NCBI GenBank assembly: GCA_036186865.1
Contig: AP025047.1
Coordinates: 24,231,056-24,295,055 of the forward strand
Origin: Eustoma russellianum
Lineage: Eukaryota > Streptophyta > Magnoliopsida > Gentianales > Gentianaceae
DNA length: 64,000 nucleotides
Direction of reading: 5' to 3'
Part shown: piece after piece, positions 1-9,743 of the stretch
How positions within the stretch are numbered: the stretch's first letter is position 1
Layout of the letters: every line of letters starts with the position of its first letter
Position numbers and translations under genes: made by a program
Notes under the pieces: generated by a model
The model's input: the letters and a program-made list of their open reading frames with translations, nothing else
What the model was told of the DNA's origin: nothing
Databases searched by the model: none

Positions 1-66
1 TAGATATAGGGTGCTTCTAGATATAGGGCTTCTGCTTAGTGCTTAACAACTTAGAAGCATACTGAT

Positions 67-68
<2 letters not shown>

Positions 69-115
<47 letters not shown>

Positions 116-137
116 TGGGAAACGAATATATTTATTG

Positions 138-200
<63 letters not shown>
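69..200. repeat. (AT)n microsatellites in kinase gene intron
   Basis: Two long AT dinucleotide runs (about 69-113 and 144-200) are separated by a short unique spacer. They lie upstream of the first visible splice acceptor of the receptor kinase gene, so they are probably intronic. The low-complexity Ile-Tyr reading frames across them are artefacts. Confidence 0.9.
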
Positions 201-202
<2 letters not shown>

Positions 203-356
203 GAATGTTGCAAGTCTTGGATAAACATCAGGAATTCTGTTTCTTGTGGCATTCATCTGTATGTGTTCTGCAAGCAAACATTGAAGCGTTTACAGTAATC
301 CACTAATACATCATTTCTTCTTTCTGTTTTTTGTTTTTTTACTGTTTTGTCTGCAG

Positions 357-1852
357 GAGGTGGATTGAAGGTGGGACAGAAGATTGGCATTGGTAATTTT
401 CTCTTGGATTTAGTTTTAGCCTTCTTCATTCCCTTTTCTCTGTGTTATGTTTCGAGCAATAAATAAAGATCAATTCTCATAAACCTTTTACCTTTTCAGG
501 GGTTGGTGCAGCCGGATTCACTGCCATTCTTTTGTGCCTTGTTTTCTTTTTATATAGAAGGAATCGCAAAACTGGACAAACAAATCCAGCATTGGTCTCT
601 AGATATAGTTCTTCCAATCCCTCCTCAGCTTCCAGTATCGAGAAGTCGGGAAGCTACTTTGGGGTGCATTTATTCACTTTCAATGATCTGGAAGAGGCCA
701 CGAAGAATTTTGATCCGAACAATGTGCTGGGAGATGGCGGCTTTGGCACTGTGTATAAAGGTATGAAAAAAAGAAAAAAAAATTAAAGGCTTTCCATTAA
801 GTATATCAACTATTCTTGTGTCTAACGCGCAAACGCAGAGCCTAGTGCACCGGGAACACCCTGTCTCTAACCGCTCAACCTATTAGATGATTCGCTAATT
901 TAACATCGTATTTGCCAACATGTGTATCTTATGTTGTTGCACATTTTGTGCAGGGAAACTCAGAGATGGACGTTATGTCGCAGTCAAACGACTCTACGAG
1001 AACAGTTACAGGATGGTTGAGCAATTCTTGAACGAAGTAGACATGCTTACGCACTTGCGCCATAAGAACTTAGTTACATTATATGGATGCACCTCTCGTC
1101 ATAGCCGCGAACTTTTACTTGTATATGAGTACATTTCTAATGGAACAGTTGCAGATCATCTCCATGGTCCACTTGCTAGACCTGGATCGCTTTCTTGGAT
1201 TACCAGAATGAGCATCGCAACAGAAACAGCGAGTGCATTAGCCTACCTGCACGCATCTGATGTTATTCATCGCGATGTTAAAACAAATAACATCCTTCTG
1301 GATGATAATTTCTGTGTTAAAGTAGCAGATTTTGGATTGTCACGCCTCTTCCCCACCCATTTCACGCACATCTCAACGGCTCCACAAGGTACTCCAGGGT
1401 ATGTAGATCCAGAGTATCACCAATGCTATCACCTTACGGATAGAAGCGATGTCTATAGCTTTGGGGTCGTGTTAATTGAGCTCATATCATCCAGGCCAGC
1501 AGTGGACATAACTAGACATAGGCATGAAATAAATTTGTCGAACATGGCAGTAAACAAGATCCAAAACAAGGCTTTACATGAGCTTGTTGATCCAGAACTT
1601 GGATATGAATCTGATGCCACTGTAAGAACAGCAATAGATGCAGTGGCAGAACTGGCATTTCATTGTCTGCAGTCACAGAGGGACATGAGACCATCTATGA
1701 AGGAGGTTCTTGAGGTGTTGCATAGCTTACAGAGTACAGATTGCAGCCTGAAGGAGAAAGAGAAACTGAAAAGCAACCAGCCGCCTGGTTCACCAGATAC
1801 CGTAATTATACAAATGATAAGTAGATCAATAACTTCTTGTAACAATAGATAA
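357..1852 (+). CDS. LRK10L-type receptor-like serine/threonine kinase, 3' exons
   Basis: Three exons join in frame: 357-392, 500-760 and 954-1852, each intron bounded by GT and AG. They encode about 397 residues to a TAA at 1850-1852. The gene's start and extracellular domain lie left of the window. In order I see a juxtamembrane stretch (GGGLKVGQKIGI), one transmembrane helix (VGAAGFTAILLCLVFFLYRR), a Ser-rich linker, and a complete kinase domain: glycine loop GDGGFGTVYKG, ATP lysine in VAVKRL, catalytic loop HRDVKTNN, DFG in DFGLSRLF, and activation segment GTPGYVDPEY. The arrangement matches the LEAF RUST 10 disease-resistance-locus receptor-like kinase (LRK10L)/WAK-related family, plasma-membrane kinases with GUB_WAK-type ectodomains. 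That subfamily call is from memory of the family. No frameshift or missing catalytic residue is seen, so the visible part looks functional. The ligand is unknown. Confidence 0.88.
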
Positions 1853-1898
1853 GCATTCATTCAGTGATCTTTATGTTGTAACCCGTAAAAAAAAAGTG

Positions 1899-1904
1899 AA
1901 TAAA
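1899..1904 (+). promoter_or_regulatory. Poly(A) signal candidate of the kinase gene
   Basis: An AATAAA lies about 47 bp after the kinase stop codon in an A/T-rich 3' flank, with more AATAAA-like words just downstream. Plant poly(A) signals are loose, so this is only a plausible site. Confidence 0.45.
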
Positions 1905-2035
1905 GTAAAATTAATAAATAGTAAATACACATGTAAAGGGCACATGTCCAAAATAAAAAAAAAAAAAGAATCAAAAGAAAATAATAATAATCTGCTGGTT
2001 GGGCAATAACCACCCCACTAAATCACTCCACTGTT

Positions 2036-2121
2036 TTCTCCCCCACACCGGTCAAAATACCCACTTTCTTGGCATGACTTTCTCCCCCACACCTGTCAAA
2101 ATACCCACTTTCTTGGCATTA
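2036..2121. repeat. Tandem duplication of a 43-bp unit
   Basis: Two near-identical 43-bp copies (about 2036-2078 and 2079-2121), each containing CCCCCACACC and ACCCACTTTCTTGGCAT, lie in the gap between the kinase gene and the OSCA-like relic. The rest of 1905-2353 shows A-rich tracts and no gene. Confidence 0.8.
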
Positions 2122-2353
2122 CCGCTGAATCAAAAACGTATGCGAGAAGTTGAATACAGAAAGGAACCCACTGCAAAACCCATTTTGGCTACTTTCCTAT
2201 TCTCGTAGCTGAAAGGACCACCACACTATATTCTTTCCTTTCTTAATTTCCATCAGCAAACTTTCTACCATAGCCGCCCTGTATTCTCTCTTTTTCATAT
2301 AACAAAATTCAAACTTTCTAGAATTGTGTTTTCCTCACCGTTGTTGAGGAGAA

Positions 2354-2985
2354 ATGGCTACTCTGGGGGATATTGGTGTTTCTGCACTGATAAACATAAT
2401 TGGTACTTTTGCATTCTTCCTTGCCTTCGCTTTGCTGAGAATTCAGCCACTAAATGATAGAGTTTATTTTGCAAAGTGGTATGTTAATGGGAGGAGGACT
2501 AGTCCAAGGCATACCGGCAATTTTGTGGGGGAAGATTGTAATTCTAAATGTCAAGATTTACTTCACTTTCCTAAATTAGATGGCCTAAGCTTTGAAGATG
2601 AGTGAAGCTGAGATTATTACACATGCTAGCCTTGATTCGGCTATTTTCCTGAGAAGTTACACTCTGGGATTGAAACTCTTTCTGCCAATGGCTACTGTGG
2701 CTCTTGTGATTCTCATTCCAGTGAATATATCTGATGGAACTCTAATTGCTCTAAAAAAAAAGACTTGGTTGTTATCGACATTGATAAGCTTTCAATATCA
2801 AATGTCCGAGCAAAATCAATCAAGTTCTTTTTTCTACATAGGTTTAGAGTACTTGTTCACATGTTGGACTTGCTTCATGCTCTACAAGGAATATGGTAGA
2901 GTAGCAGCAATGAGATTGAAATTTTTGGCTACAGAAAGCAGGCGGGCTGAGTAATTTATAGTTCAAATCTTGGAAATTCCAGAGG
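2354..2985 (+). pseudogene. OSCA/CSC1-like (DUF221) channel, truncated pseudogene
   Basis: The ATG at 2354 opens a peptide typical of plant CSC1-like/OSCA hyperosmolality-gated calcium channels: MATLGDIGVSALINI, then a hydrophobic first helix, then LRIQPLNDRVYFAKWY and GNFVG. Later pieces match the same family: ALKMSEAEIITHASLDSA, LPMATVALVILIPVNIS and GLEYLFTCWTCFMLYKEYG. The frame is lost near 2530. The correct-looking frame then holds two stops near 2577-2592 where the family usually has Trp and Gln. Further frame slips occur at the A-run near 2752-2761 and the T-run near 2828-2834, and an in-frame TAA follows RRAE at 2952. Only the N-terminal quarter to third of a protein of about 750-800 residues is present. 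It is a dead, truncated copy. Confidence 0.85.
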
Positions 2986-3074
2986 GTAAGTTAGACATGT
3001 AGAAGCAGGGACGTTCACGGCAACCTTCTTCACGTTCGAACATAGAATAAGAAAGCTTAGTGACCGATTCGAAG

Positions 3075-3243
3075 TAAGTGGTCTATCTATGCTTGTTATG
3101 TTGTCATGCATCAGAGATAAGTGGTCTATCTGTGTTCGTTATGTTGTCATGCATCAGATGTAAGTGGTCTATCTATGATTGTTATGTTGTCATGCATCAG
3201 ATGTAAGCGATATATTTGTGCTTGTTATGTTTATCATGCATCA
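3075..3243. repeat. 43-bp tandem repeat, about four copies
   Basis: Units of about 43 bp start near 3075, 3118, 3161 and 3204. Each carries GTGGTCTATCT and TTGTCATGCATCAGA; the last is degenerate. They may belong to the old LTR remnant that follows. The ORF at 3121-3333 is only this repeat read in frame. Confidence 0.85.
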
Positions 3244-3389
3244 ATGTGTTACTTGTTGCGTATATGTAATTGGTTTTCCTCTATATGTGAATTTTGTGCA
3301 TATGTGATGTATGTGAACTGTGTGTATGTATGAGTGTGGATGCACCAGATTAAAGAAAGATGAGAAGAACATAAGTGAGAATGAAAATG

Positions 3390-4394
3390 AAAATGAGATG
3401 AAAAAAAAGAGAGTCAGGCCAGGCAGACCATTGAGCTGGGCCGAATGGCCAACGGGCCGGTTGCGGTGGCAGGCCTCGACCCAGAATCTGATATAAATGT
3501 TACTTAATTAATAGTAATAATTATAGGAAAATATGAATAAATATCAGAAAAAATTAGAGATAAATTCTAGAAATAATTGAACCTAGATTTGAGTGCCGGA
3601 TGATGGTGAGGATGGGCCAGGGGCCTCAGACGATTGTGTTGTTTGCATTCATGGCACGTGCATTGCATGATGGCGGGTCGTGACGTACGGGTCACGGGCG
3701 CTCAGGAAGGTGTAAGGTGGCGAGGCCACGACACTCAGGATGGTGTGCGGTGGCGTGGCCACGCACACTCAGTATGGTGACTGTGGGGTGTACGACCTAC
3801 AGCCACTCAGTTAGGACCCGGGCTCATGCATTGCATGGTAGAGATATCGGCATTCCGTGTGACATGACTTCGTTGCGTGTGACATGCATAATATGATATG
3901 CATCATGAAGTTGCTCATTATTATGTGGAGTGACTTACTTTCTGCGGCTTATCTACTTCGTTGGTATACATTGTCTTTTTGTTTGTTTATGTAATTATTT
4001 GTTTGTTACGCATGTTGTACTTGAGAAGAGCATGCATCACGGTAAGGTAGATTGGACTGATGAGTTATTTATTTTGTATTTATTTTCGAAGTCTTAACTG
4101 TTAAAGATAATCGAGTGAAATTATTGTGAACTAAGGACATGTATGTTAACTGTAAATGTTATTTGTATTTGTTTCTGCATGTATGATTCCTATAACAAGT
4201 ATAAGTAGGTTGCTTACTGAGCCCGTTGATTTCGGCTCACACCACCACTCACCAGTTTTGCAGGCATAAGAAATTATGGTATGCTTACACAGGAGTTGGT
4301 ATACCGTGGAAGATCGAGACGAGAGGATCGAAACTAAGGATATTCATAAAAGACTTTCGAGAATTGGATGAGACAGTTATTTCGATATTCGAGG
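3390..4394 (+). mobile_element. B-like LTR remnant, left part, interrupted by LARD-A
   Basis: The sequence resembles the reverse complement of the LARD-B LTRs. Shared parts include the G/C-rich stretch at 3420-3480, a segment with ATGGTGAGGATGGGCCAGG, three degenerate copies of a CACTCAGGATGGTG unit (3700-3790), and a CTGAGCCC...GGCTCACACC block near 4220. The left boundary is not defined (between about 2985 and 3400). It stops at 4394 where LARD-A inserted and resumes at 11574. No coding capacity is seen. Confidence 0.65.
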
Positions 4395-6234
4395 CGTTAT
4401 ATCCCATTTTTTTAAATAAGGGTAAAAAGGTCAATTGGGCCTAATTAGAAAACCTAATTGGATTTGATAATTTTCCCTAAACCCTAATCAAATTTCTATT
4501 TAAACAACGCTTAGACTTCTTCTCTGCTACATAGACGCACAACGCCTTCTCCCAGAGGAAAAACGATTCTTCTTCTTCTAGTTTCAAGCCGTATGTTCGG
4601 GAGAGCACCACCAACCCGATCAATCCTTTCAACGCGTATTAATTATCAGGTAGGTGCCCCCTTAACATCCGTTGAATGTAAAAACGATACTCTTTAATTT
4701 CCCTATGAAAACGAGATCGTGCATTAATATTAGTGTTTGTATAGATGCTTGATTATTAGATTATATGTATCTGTGATGAATTGTATGTCCGGATATATGA
4801 TCGTATATGTATATAAATGTATGATACTATTTTCGTAAGAAACTCGGAAAAAGATTTGATTTTTTTGATGTGCATGTGAATACCGGAATCGTAGGAATGA
4901 GTATTTGTACCAGCGGCGCGTGGCCGGTGGTGGTGGGCTATGACCACGTGCTGCCGGATGGAGGAATAAGGGTGGAGGGTGGGCTGACGGAGGGGTAGGG
5001 GGCTGGTTTGGGGGGCGATTTGGAGGGGAAAGGGGTGGCTGGGGGATTGCGATCAGGGAGGTGGAGGGTTGGTTTGGGGGTGGTGCTACGGGGGGTGAGC
5101 CATAGGGTGAGAGCGGGTGAGGGAGAGGGGTAGGGGGCTGAGCGGGAAGGTCGGCTGGGAGGGGGGGGGGCGTTGAAATTGCTGGAATAAAAGAACAGAG
5201 GAAGAAAGTCGAAGTCGCAGGAAGGAAAATTGAGGGGAGGCAGGAACGTGGGAAGAGAAAGGAAAAGAAAAAGAAAAAGAAAAAGAAAAAGGAAAAAGAA
5301 AAGGAAAGGTAAAGGATAAAGGAAAAGAAAAAGAAAAAGAAAGTAAATGAAGGATTCCGTATATGATTTCTGTGCATTCATGCATCACGAGACATTGCAT
5401 ATATGATATGTTCTGTTTTGTTCCGTTCTGTTCTGTTAAGATATGCGAGACATAAGTCGCATATCTGATCTGTTCCGTTCCGTTCCGTTCTGTTAGGACT
5501 CGGGGTCATGCATTGCACGATTAGATGAATGTTCTGAGAAGGTAGGTTTATCATGCATCACGTATGTGACATTGCCTTTTACGCTCATTCTGCAAGATTA
5601 TGTGTTTGATTGTTTTAAGAAGTTATGACCGTTATACGTTGTTTTAAAAAGATATGACCGTTATACGTTGTTTTAAGAAGTTCTGACCGTTATATGTGTT
5701 TGCGAAAACGTGGACAGTCTATTTTCGTATCAACGTACTTATATGTATTTTACTACTGTCCTAGCATGTATGATGTCACAGGGCCGATGCAGGCAGGGTA
5801 CCTACTGAGTGACGTTTTTGTCGCTCACACCGTTCGTTTTGTTTTGTCGCAGACGATTCAGGATATGATTACACATGGGTTGGAGAAGATTCAGAGTGCG
5901 CTCAGTGGGACTCGTAGAGACTATTTGGAGATTGAGGATCAAGCATTGAGGAAGTTTTTTTTTATTTATTATTTTATTTGAGGACTTAGCTTAGGGATTT
6001 CATTTTACATATTTTATGATGTCAATAGGGAATTTTGATTTGATGTTGACTTTATATGATTTTGGGGATTTTACTTTTGATTTAGGGTTTTGAGTTGATT
6101 TAATTCGCTTCCGCAATCGAATACTCTGTCGTTTTGTTAAGTGCAGGGGTTTTGTACAGACGCCTTGTATATCCCTTAGTGGAATACGGCGGGCGTATCG
6201 GTTCTGACCCTAGGGTTCGGGACGGGGCGCTACA
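4395..6234 (+). repeat. LARD-A 5' LTR
   Basis: The LTR is 1840 bp. It starts CGTTATATCCC (the 3' copy has TGTT) and ends GGGGCGCTACA. It includes a TATTTAAA box (4497-4504), a G-rich run (4975-5175), an (AAAAAG)n polypurine stretch (5255-5345), TTCCG-type pentamers around a hairpin (5409-5496), and a conserved block CTGAGTGACG...CGCTCACACC near 5807-5835. The reading frames in it on both strands are low-complexity Phe/Ser/Pro and are not genes. Confidence 0.92.
4497..4504 (+). promoter_or_regulatory. TATA-like box in the LARD-A LTR
   Basis: TATTTAAA lies about 100 bp inside the LTR, followed by a pyrimidine-rich CTTCTTCT leader and a likely transcript start. The same box recurs in the 3' LTR near 9847-9854. 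A functional promoter is inferred. Confidence 0.4.
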
Positions 6235-6236
6235 GG

Positions 6237-6248
6237 TGGTATCAGAGC
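6237..6248 (+). other. LARD-A primer binding site (tRNA-iMet type)
   Basis: TGGTATCAGAGC starts 2 bp after the 5' LTR. This is the standard plant retrotransposon primer site complementary to the 3' end of initiator-methionine tRNA. Confidence 0.92.
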
Positions 6249-6284
6249 CCGAGGCTCTAGATCTACTACGGAACGTAGAATTAA

Positions 6285-6490
6285 GAAATGATCTTCGACG
6301 TAAGAGATGACTATAGACTTAAGTTTCGATCGTAGACGTAAGTTGATCTTAGACTAGTTTGATTCTAGACATAAGCTGTGATATGAGACTAAGTTTGATT
6401 CTAGACATAAGTTGTGATCTGAGACTAAGTTTGATTCTAGACGTAAGCTATGATCCGAGACTAAGTTTGATCTTAGAATATGTTTGATTT
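6285..6490 (+). repeat. Degenerate short-unit array in LARD-A interior (first)
   Basis: Repeats of TAGACATAAG..TGATC..AGACTAAGTTTGATTC follow the primer site. Three larger units near 6350-6470 are made of these words. The array has no coding potential and recurs in the same relative position in LARD-B and LARD-C. Confidence 0.8.
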
Positions 6491-6639
6491 GGACTAAGTG
6501 ATGATCGGACTGGGGGCACGATTAGTTTTTTATTTTTGTTTTTATTTGTCGGTATTTAACTATTTTCTGTATCTTAAATTTATATATTTCCTAAAATGCC
6601 CTTGACAAAAAAAAATGAAATTTCCTTGTTGTAGCAAAT

Positions 6640-6925
6640 ATGTCATTGAGAAGAGAACGGTAGGAACGGCAATGGTAACCACTCTGAGAATGGGGCCCCA
6701 CCGCAGGTTGTGCTTCACCAGGCCCTGACTTAGGCACTACGGGTCATGGCCAAGCTATGGCGCAAACTCATCAGCAGCCACAGGCTCCACCACCACCGCA
6801 CTCAGACTCAAGACTCTTCTAAAAAGGATGTAGAGGAGTGGTGATGCAGCACAACTGACACCGCCAATCATTTGGATCTAATTTCGGAATGAGTTCAAGA
6901 GGTATTACGTGATGACAGTACGATC
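6640..6925 (+). pseudogene. Decayed gag fragment of LARD-A
   Basis: The ATG at 6640 begins MSLRRE. The corresponding LARD-B frame begins MPPRRE, an N-terminus common in plant Ty3/gypsy gag. The decayed frames then show Gln/Pro-rich sequence (CAGCAGCCACAGGCTCCACC), and at the end words resembling the gag signature ITW..F..EF..YY. Stops and frame slips break it. No protease, integrase or polymerase follows. It links the element to Ty3/gypsy, but the coding assignment is inferred from remnants. Confidence 0.55.
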
Positions 6926-6999
6926 TTTAGAGCATGCCTCTAGATCCACCGGCGGAAATGTAGAATTAGGCCATGACATTAGAAAATAGGTTACGATTT

Positions 7000-7330
7000 T
7001 GCCTCTAAGTTTCAATTTTAGACATAAGTGATGATTTGAACATAAGCGATGATCATGGGCATAGGTACTGATCTCAGTTATAAGTAATGATCCTAAACAT
7101 AAGTTACGATCTTAGACATAAGTAACGATCTCGATTAAGAGTTGACTCTAGACATGAGTACTGATGTAGTAACAAGTGTTGATTATGTACTAGTTACGAT
7201 TTGGAAATAAGACGTGATCTTAGACTTAAGAAATGATGATGCTAAGAACGATCCTAGAAATAAGTTATGATCTGAAACTTAAGAAGTCGATCGGTTCTGA
7301 AACACGTATACCTAAGATATCCCATACAAT
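7000..7330 (+). repeat. Array of about 20-bp units in LARD-A interior (second)
   Basis: Successive units of 19-20 bp follow the pattern (G)ACATAAGTNATGATCTTA, for example near 7019, 7036, 7056, 7075, 7094 and 7114. About a dozen degenerate copies are present. The array is non-coding. Confidence 0.8.
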
Positions 7331-7989
7331 TCACCCTTATCTAAGGTTGATCATAACTCTCTAAGCTGTGATCTTAGTAACCCTAGTTGAATACTATATA
7401 ATTGGTTTGAATGAATTACAATGTTAACTAGAATACCCTACTATAGACGTTAGTTGACATATTAATGGGTCAGACAGTAACTCGGGTTGCCTTACCATAA
7501 CTACAACATGGCACTTAGTGCCATTAGGGTAAAGTAAAGCGGGTCCACATCTCTACTTGTACGGTAACTTCAGAGCGGGCTTAGGTCTAAGTTGGGACCA
7601 TAGCTACTAAGAGATGAATTATAGTAGTATGATAAATACTAAGAGATGATTCATAGTTGAATAATAGAAACTAAATAGTGATTAGCGTTATAATCAGTAG
7701 AGTTTAGTTAATGATATTGTACAAAGGAATTTATAGTGTAGGGTTAAGATGTTGAATGTAGGGTAATCAAAATAGGTGGACGACATTAGTTTTATTAGAG
7801 GTATTGAACAATAGCGACATGCGAGAATCGACTATAGTATATACCTCGGAATACTATATCATTACAAATTGTGGGTTAAGTGCTGACATCGGAACATTTG
7901 GTTGAATCTAGTAGGCTTGAATTGAAATAGAGTAACCATGGACCAGTAGTGGTCGTTTGTTCGGGTGAGATTTAACTAGGATAATTAGC

Positions 7990-8110
7990 GGTTCAAATAA
8001 CCAAGTAAAGAAATGCAGTGGATCCGTATAGCGTACGGAAGCATGGTAAATTAGAACAGCTTAAGTCAATAAATATTTAGTACGCCATACTAGGATTGGA
8101 TAATTTAAGA
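7990..8110 (+). other. Conserved core block in LARD-A interior
   Basis: This block of about 120 bp (GGATCCGTATAGCGTACGGAAG, ATGGTAAATTAGAACA, CTAGGATTGG in order) has clear counterparts on the minus strand of LARD-B (33291-33406), LARD-C (52391-52515 and 56051-56172) and LARD-D (63674-63792). It is non-coding. A cis-acting role in RNA packaging or replication is speculation. Confidence 0.75.
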
Positions 8111-9705
8111 TAGGGATTTTATCATAATAGACAAATGTTAGACTTATAAGAAATGATACGTAGACGGGTTGTTCTTTTGAAATTAAGGATAGATTATAGA
8201 AATTATACGAAATATTGGACTATTATTTCTCTAGCAGATAAATATTTTATCTAAGCACGCACACCAAATTATGCCTATATTTTACAGGGACTTCAAAAGA
8301 CATTTTATTTTCGAAAATACCTTATTAAGTCAAATTTCTTTATATAGTCTACTAAACCTTACGAGGCTAGATTTTTTTTTATCCGTACTTGTAAATCAGT
8401 ATAATAAAAAAAAATTCGATTCCTTTGATGACCTTGAAAAAGAGGGAAAAACTTTTCAAATATTGAAGTTCTTGCAAAAACATGTGTTTATATATATTTC
8501 TTACCGCATATTTCAAATTTCCGTTTTTGTTACATTCTGTTTTAGTCAAAATTAATTTAATTTGACGACTATCAATATCACAAGCAGTTTAACCGTTTAA
8601 ATGTTTTCGAAGTTATCTAACCGCTTGCGATAAACTTACTAAACTTTTGTGAAGCAAAAAAAAAAGGGTAGCTTTCAAATTATATACCTGTTTTTGAAAA
8701 CAAAAGGTACCGTATTCAAACCGTTTCATAGAACCCTACATTATTAAGTTTTCAACTGTTTTGACGCAATTTTACCAGAATGCCTTGCGAACAAGTTATA
8801 TCATTGTTTTTTTTAAATGGTCGTTTGAGATATCGCGTTGCGAAAACAAATCTATGATACTTTGAGTTTTGTGTTTACAAAAATTAGAAGGTTTATTATT
8901 TTAAATAGTCAAAGCTATATTCAAAATTATAGCTACATAAGCTACTTTTCTTTTAACTTGCAGAAAAATATGTCCATACACATTTCGTATACTAGGCTGC
9001 TGGCGATGTCTCTGAGAAATTAAGAGCATGATCATAGAGCTAGTTTGTAAGTATATAAGAACTGATTTTGAAGACTTGGTTATGTTAAAGAAGGGTAACG
9101 GTTACCATATTGGCATACACAAAGGATGTTATTATGGATATGTGATAAGTTTAAGAATCCGATATTGTAGATTACAATAAGTTGAATGATACACGTCAAG
9201 TGGTATAAGTGGAAGTTTGTAAGCAATGATTATAGGGAATCAAGTAAGGATTGAACTTTATAAGGACTAAGTGATGACTAAGTTAAATCGTACTAGAGTA
9301 CAACGTATTCCGAAGAATACATAAAACTTCAGGGATGAGTTTTATGAACAAGGTGTTAAGTTAAAGATTGTACTACACCTAAGAACTGATTTTATGAGGT
9401 TGCTCATGATAGCAAATATAAGTACGATGTAGACCAACGATTAAGTTATGAAGCTAGTATGGTGACGATACCCTTAAGGCTGGTACGAGAACTATAGAAA
9501 GAATAGGTTACGATCTATCAGGAGAGTACAATGGGTTTAAAGATTGCATTGTAAATATACACACTGAATGATTTGAGGACTTAGTTTTGTATCGAGGAAG
9601 TAAAATAGGTAACATATCGGAATATGCAAGGGATACTAAGTTCAGTCATGATCTAGGAAAATGAATCAAGTAGAACTACACTAAGTTATTGATTACGTAA
9701 TGCAC

Positions 9706-9725
9706 AAGTTTCGAGGTCGAAACTT
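9706..9725 (+). other. Inverted repeat just upstream of LARD-A polypurine tract
   Basis: AAGTTTCG and CGAAACTT flank a 4-base centre. The same 20-bp palindrome lies before the polypurine tract of LARD-B, -C and -D. It may be the decayed end of a pol frame (the KFRGRNF-like tail of plant gypsy Pol), a functional hairpin, or both. Confidence 0.75.
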
Positions 9726-9730
9726 TTTGT

Positions 9731-9743
9731 AAGGAGGGGAGAA
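9731..9743 (+). other. LARD-A polypurine tract
   Basis: AAGGAGGGGAGAA directly abuts the 3' LTR start (TGTTATATCCC at 9744), the expected plus-strand primer for reverse transcription. Confidence 0.9.

Noticed and set aside
17..277. ORFs rich in Ile-Tyr
   Set aside because: They are (AT)n microsatellites read in frame within a probable intron.
4730..5400. Long minus-strand ORFs with Phe/Ser/Pro-rich products (also at 10079-10812 and the plus-strand ones at 49571-50396 and 58652-58963)
   Set aside because: They are the purine- and G-rich tracts of LARD-A and LARD-C LTRs read in frame. They occur in each LTR copy and have no domain content.
5694..5981. 95-codon ORF repeated at 11028-11315
   Set aside because: It lies within the LARD-A LTR. 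Duplication is due to the LTR pair; the conserved part is a non-coding LTR block.
6285..7330. Array of short repeats considered as a CRISPR array
   Set aside because: Units are degenerate, contiguous and without unique spacers, and the sequence is a plant retroelement.
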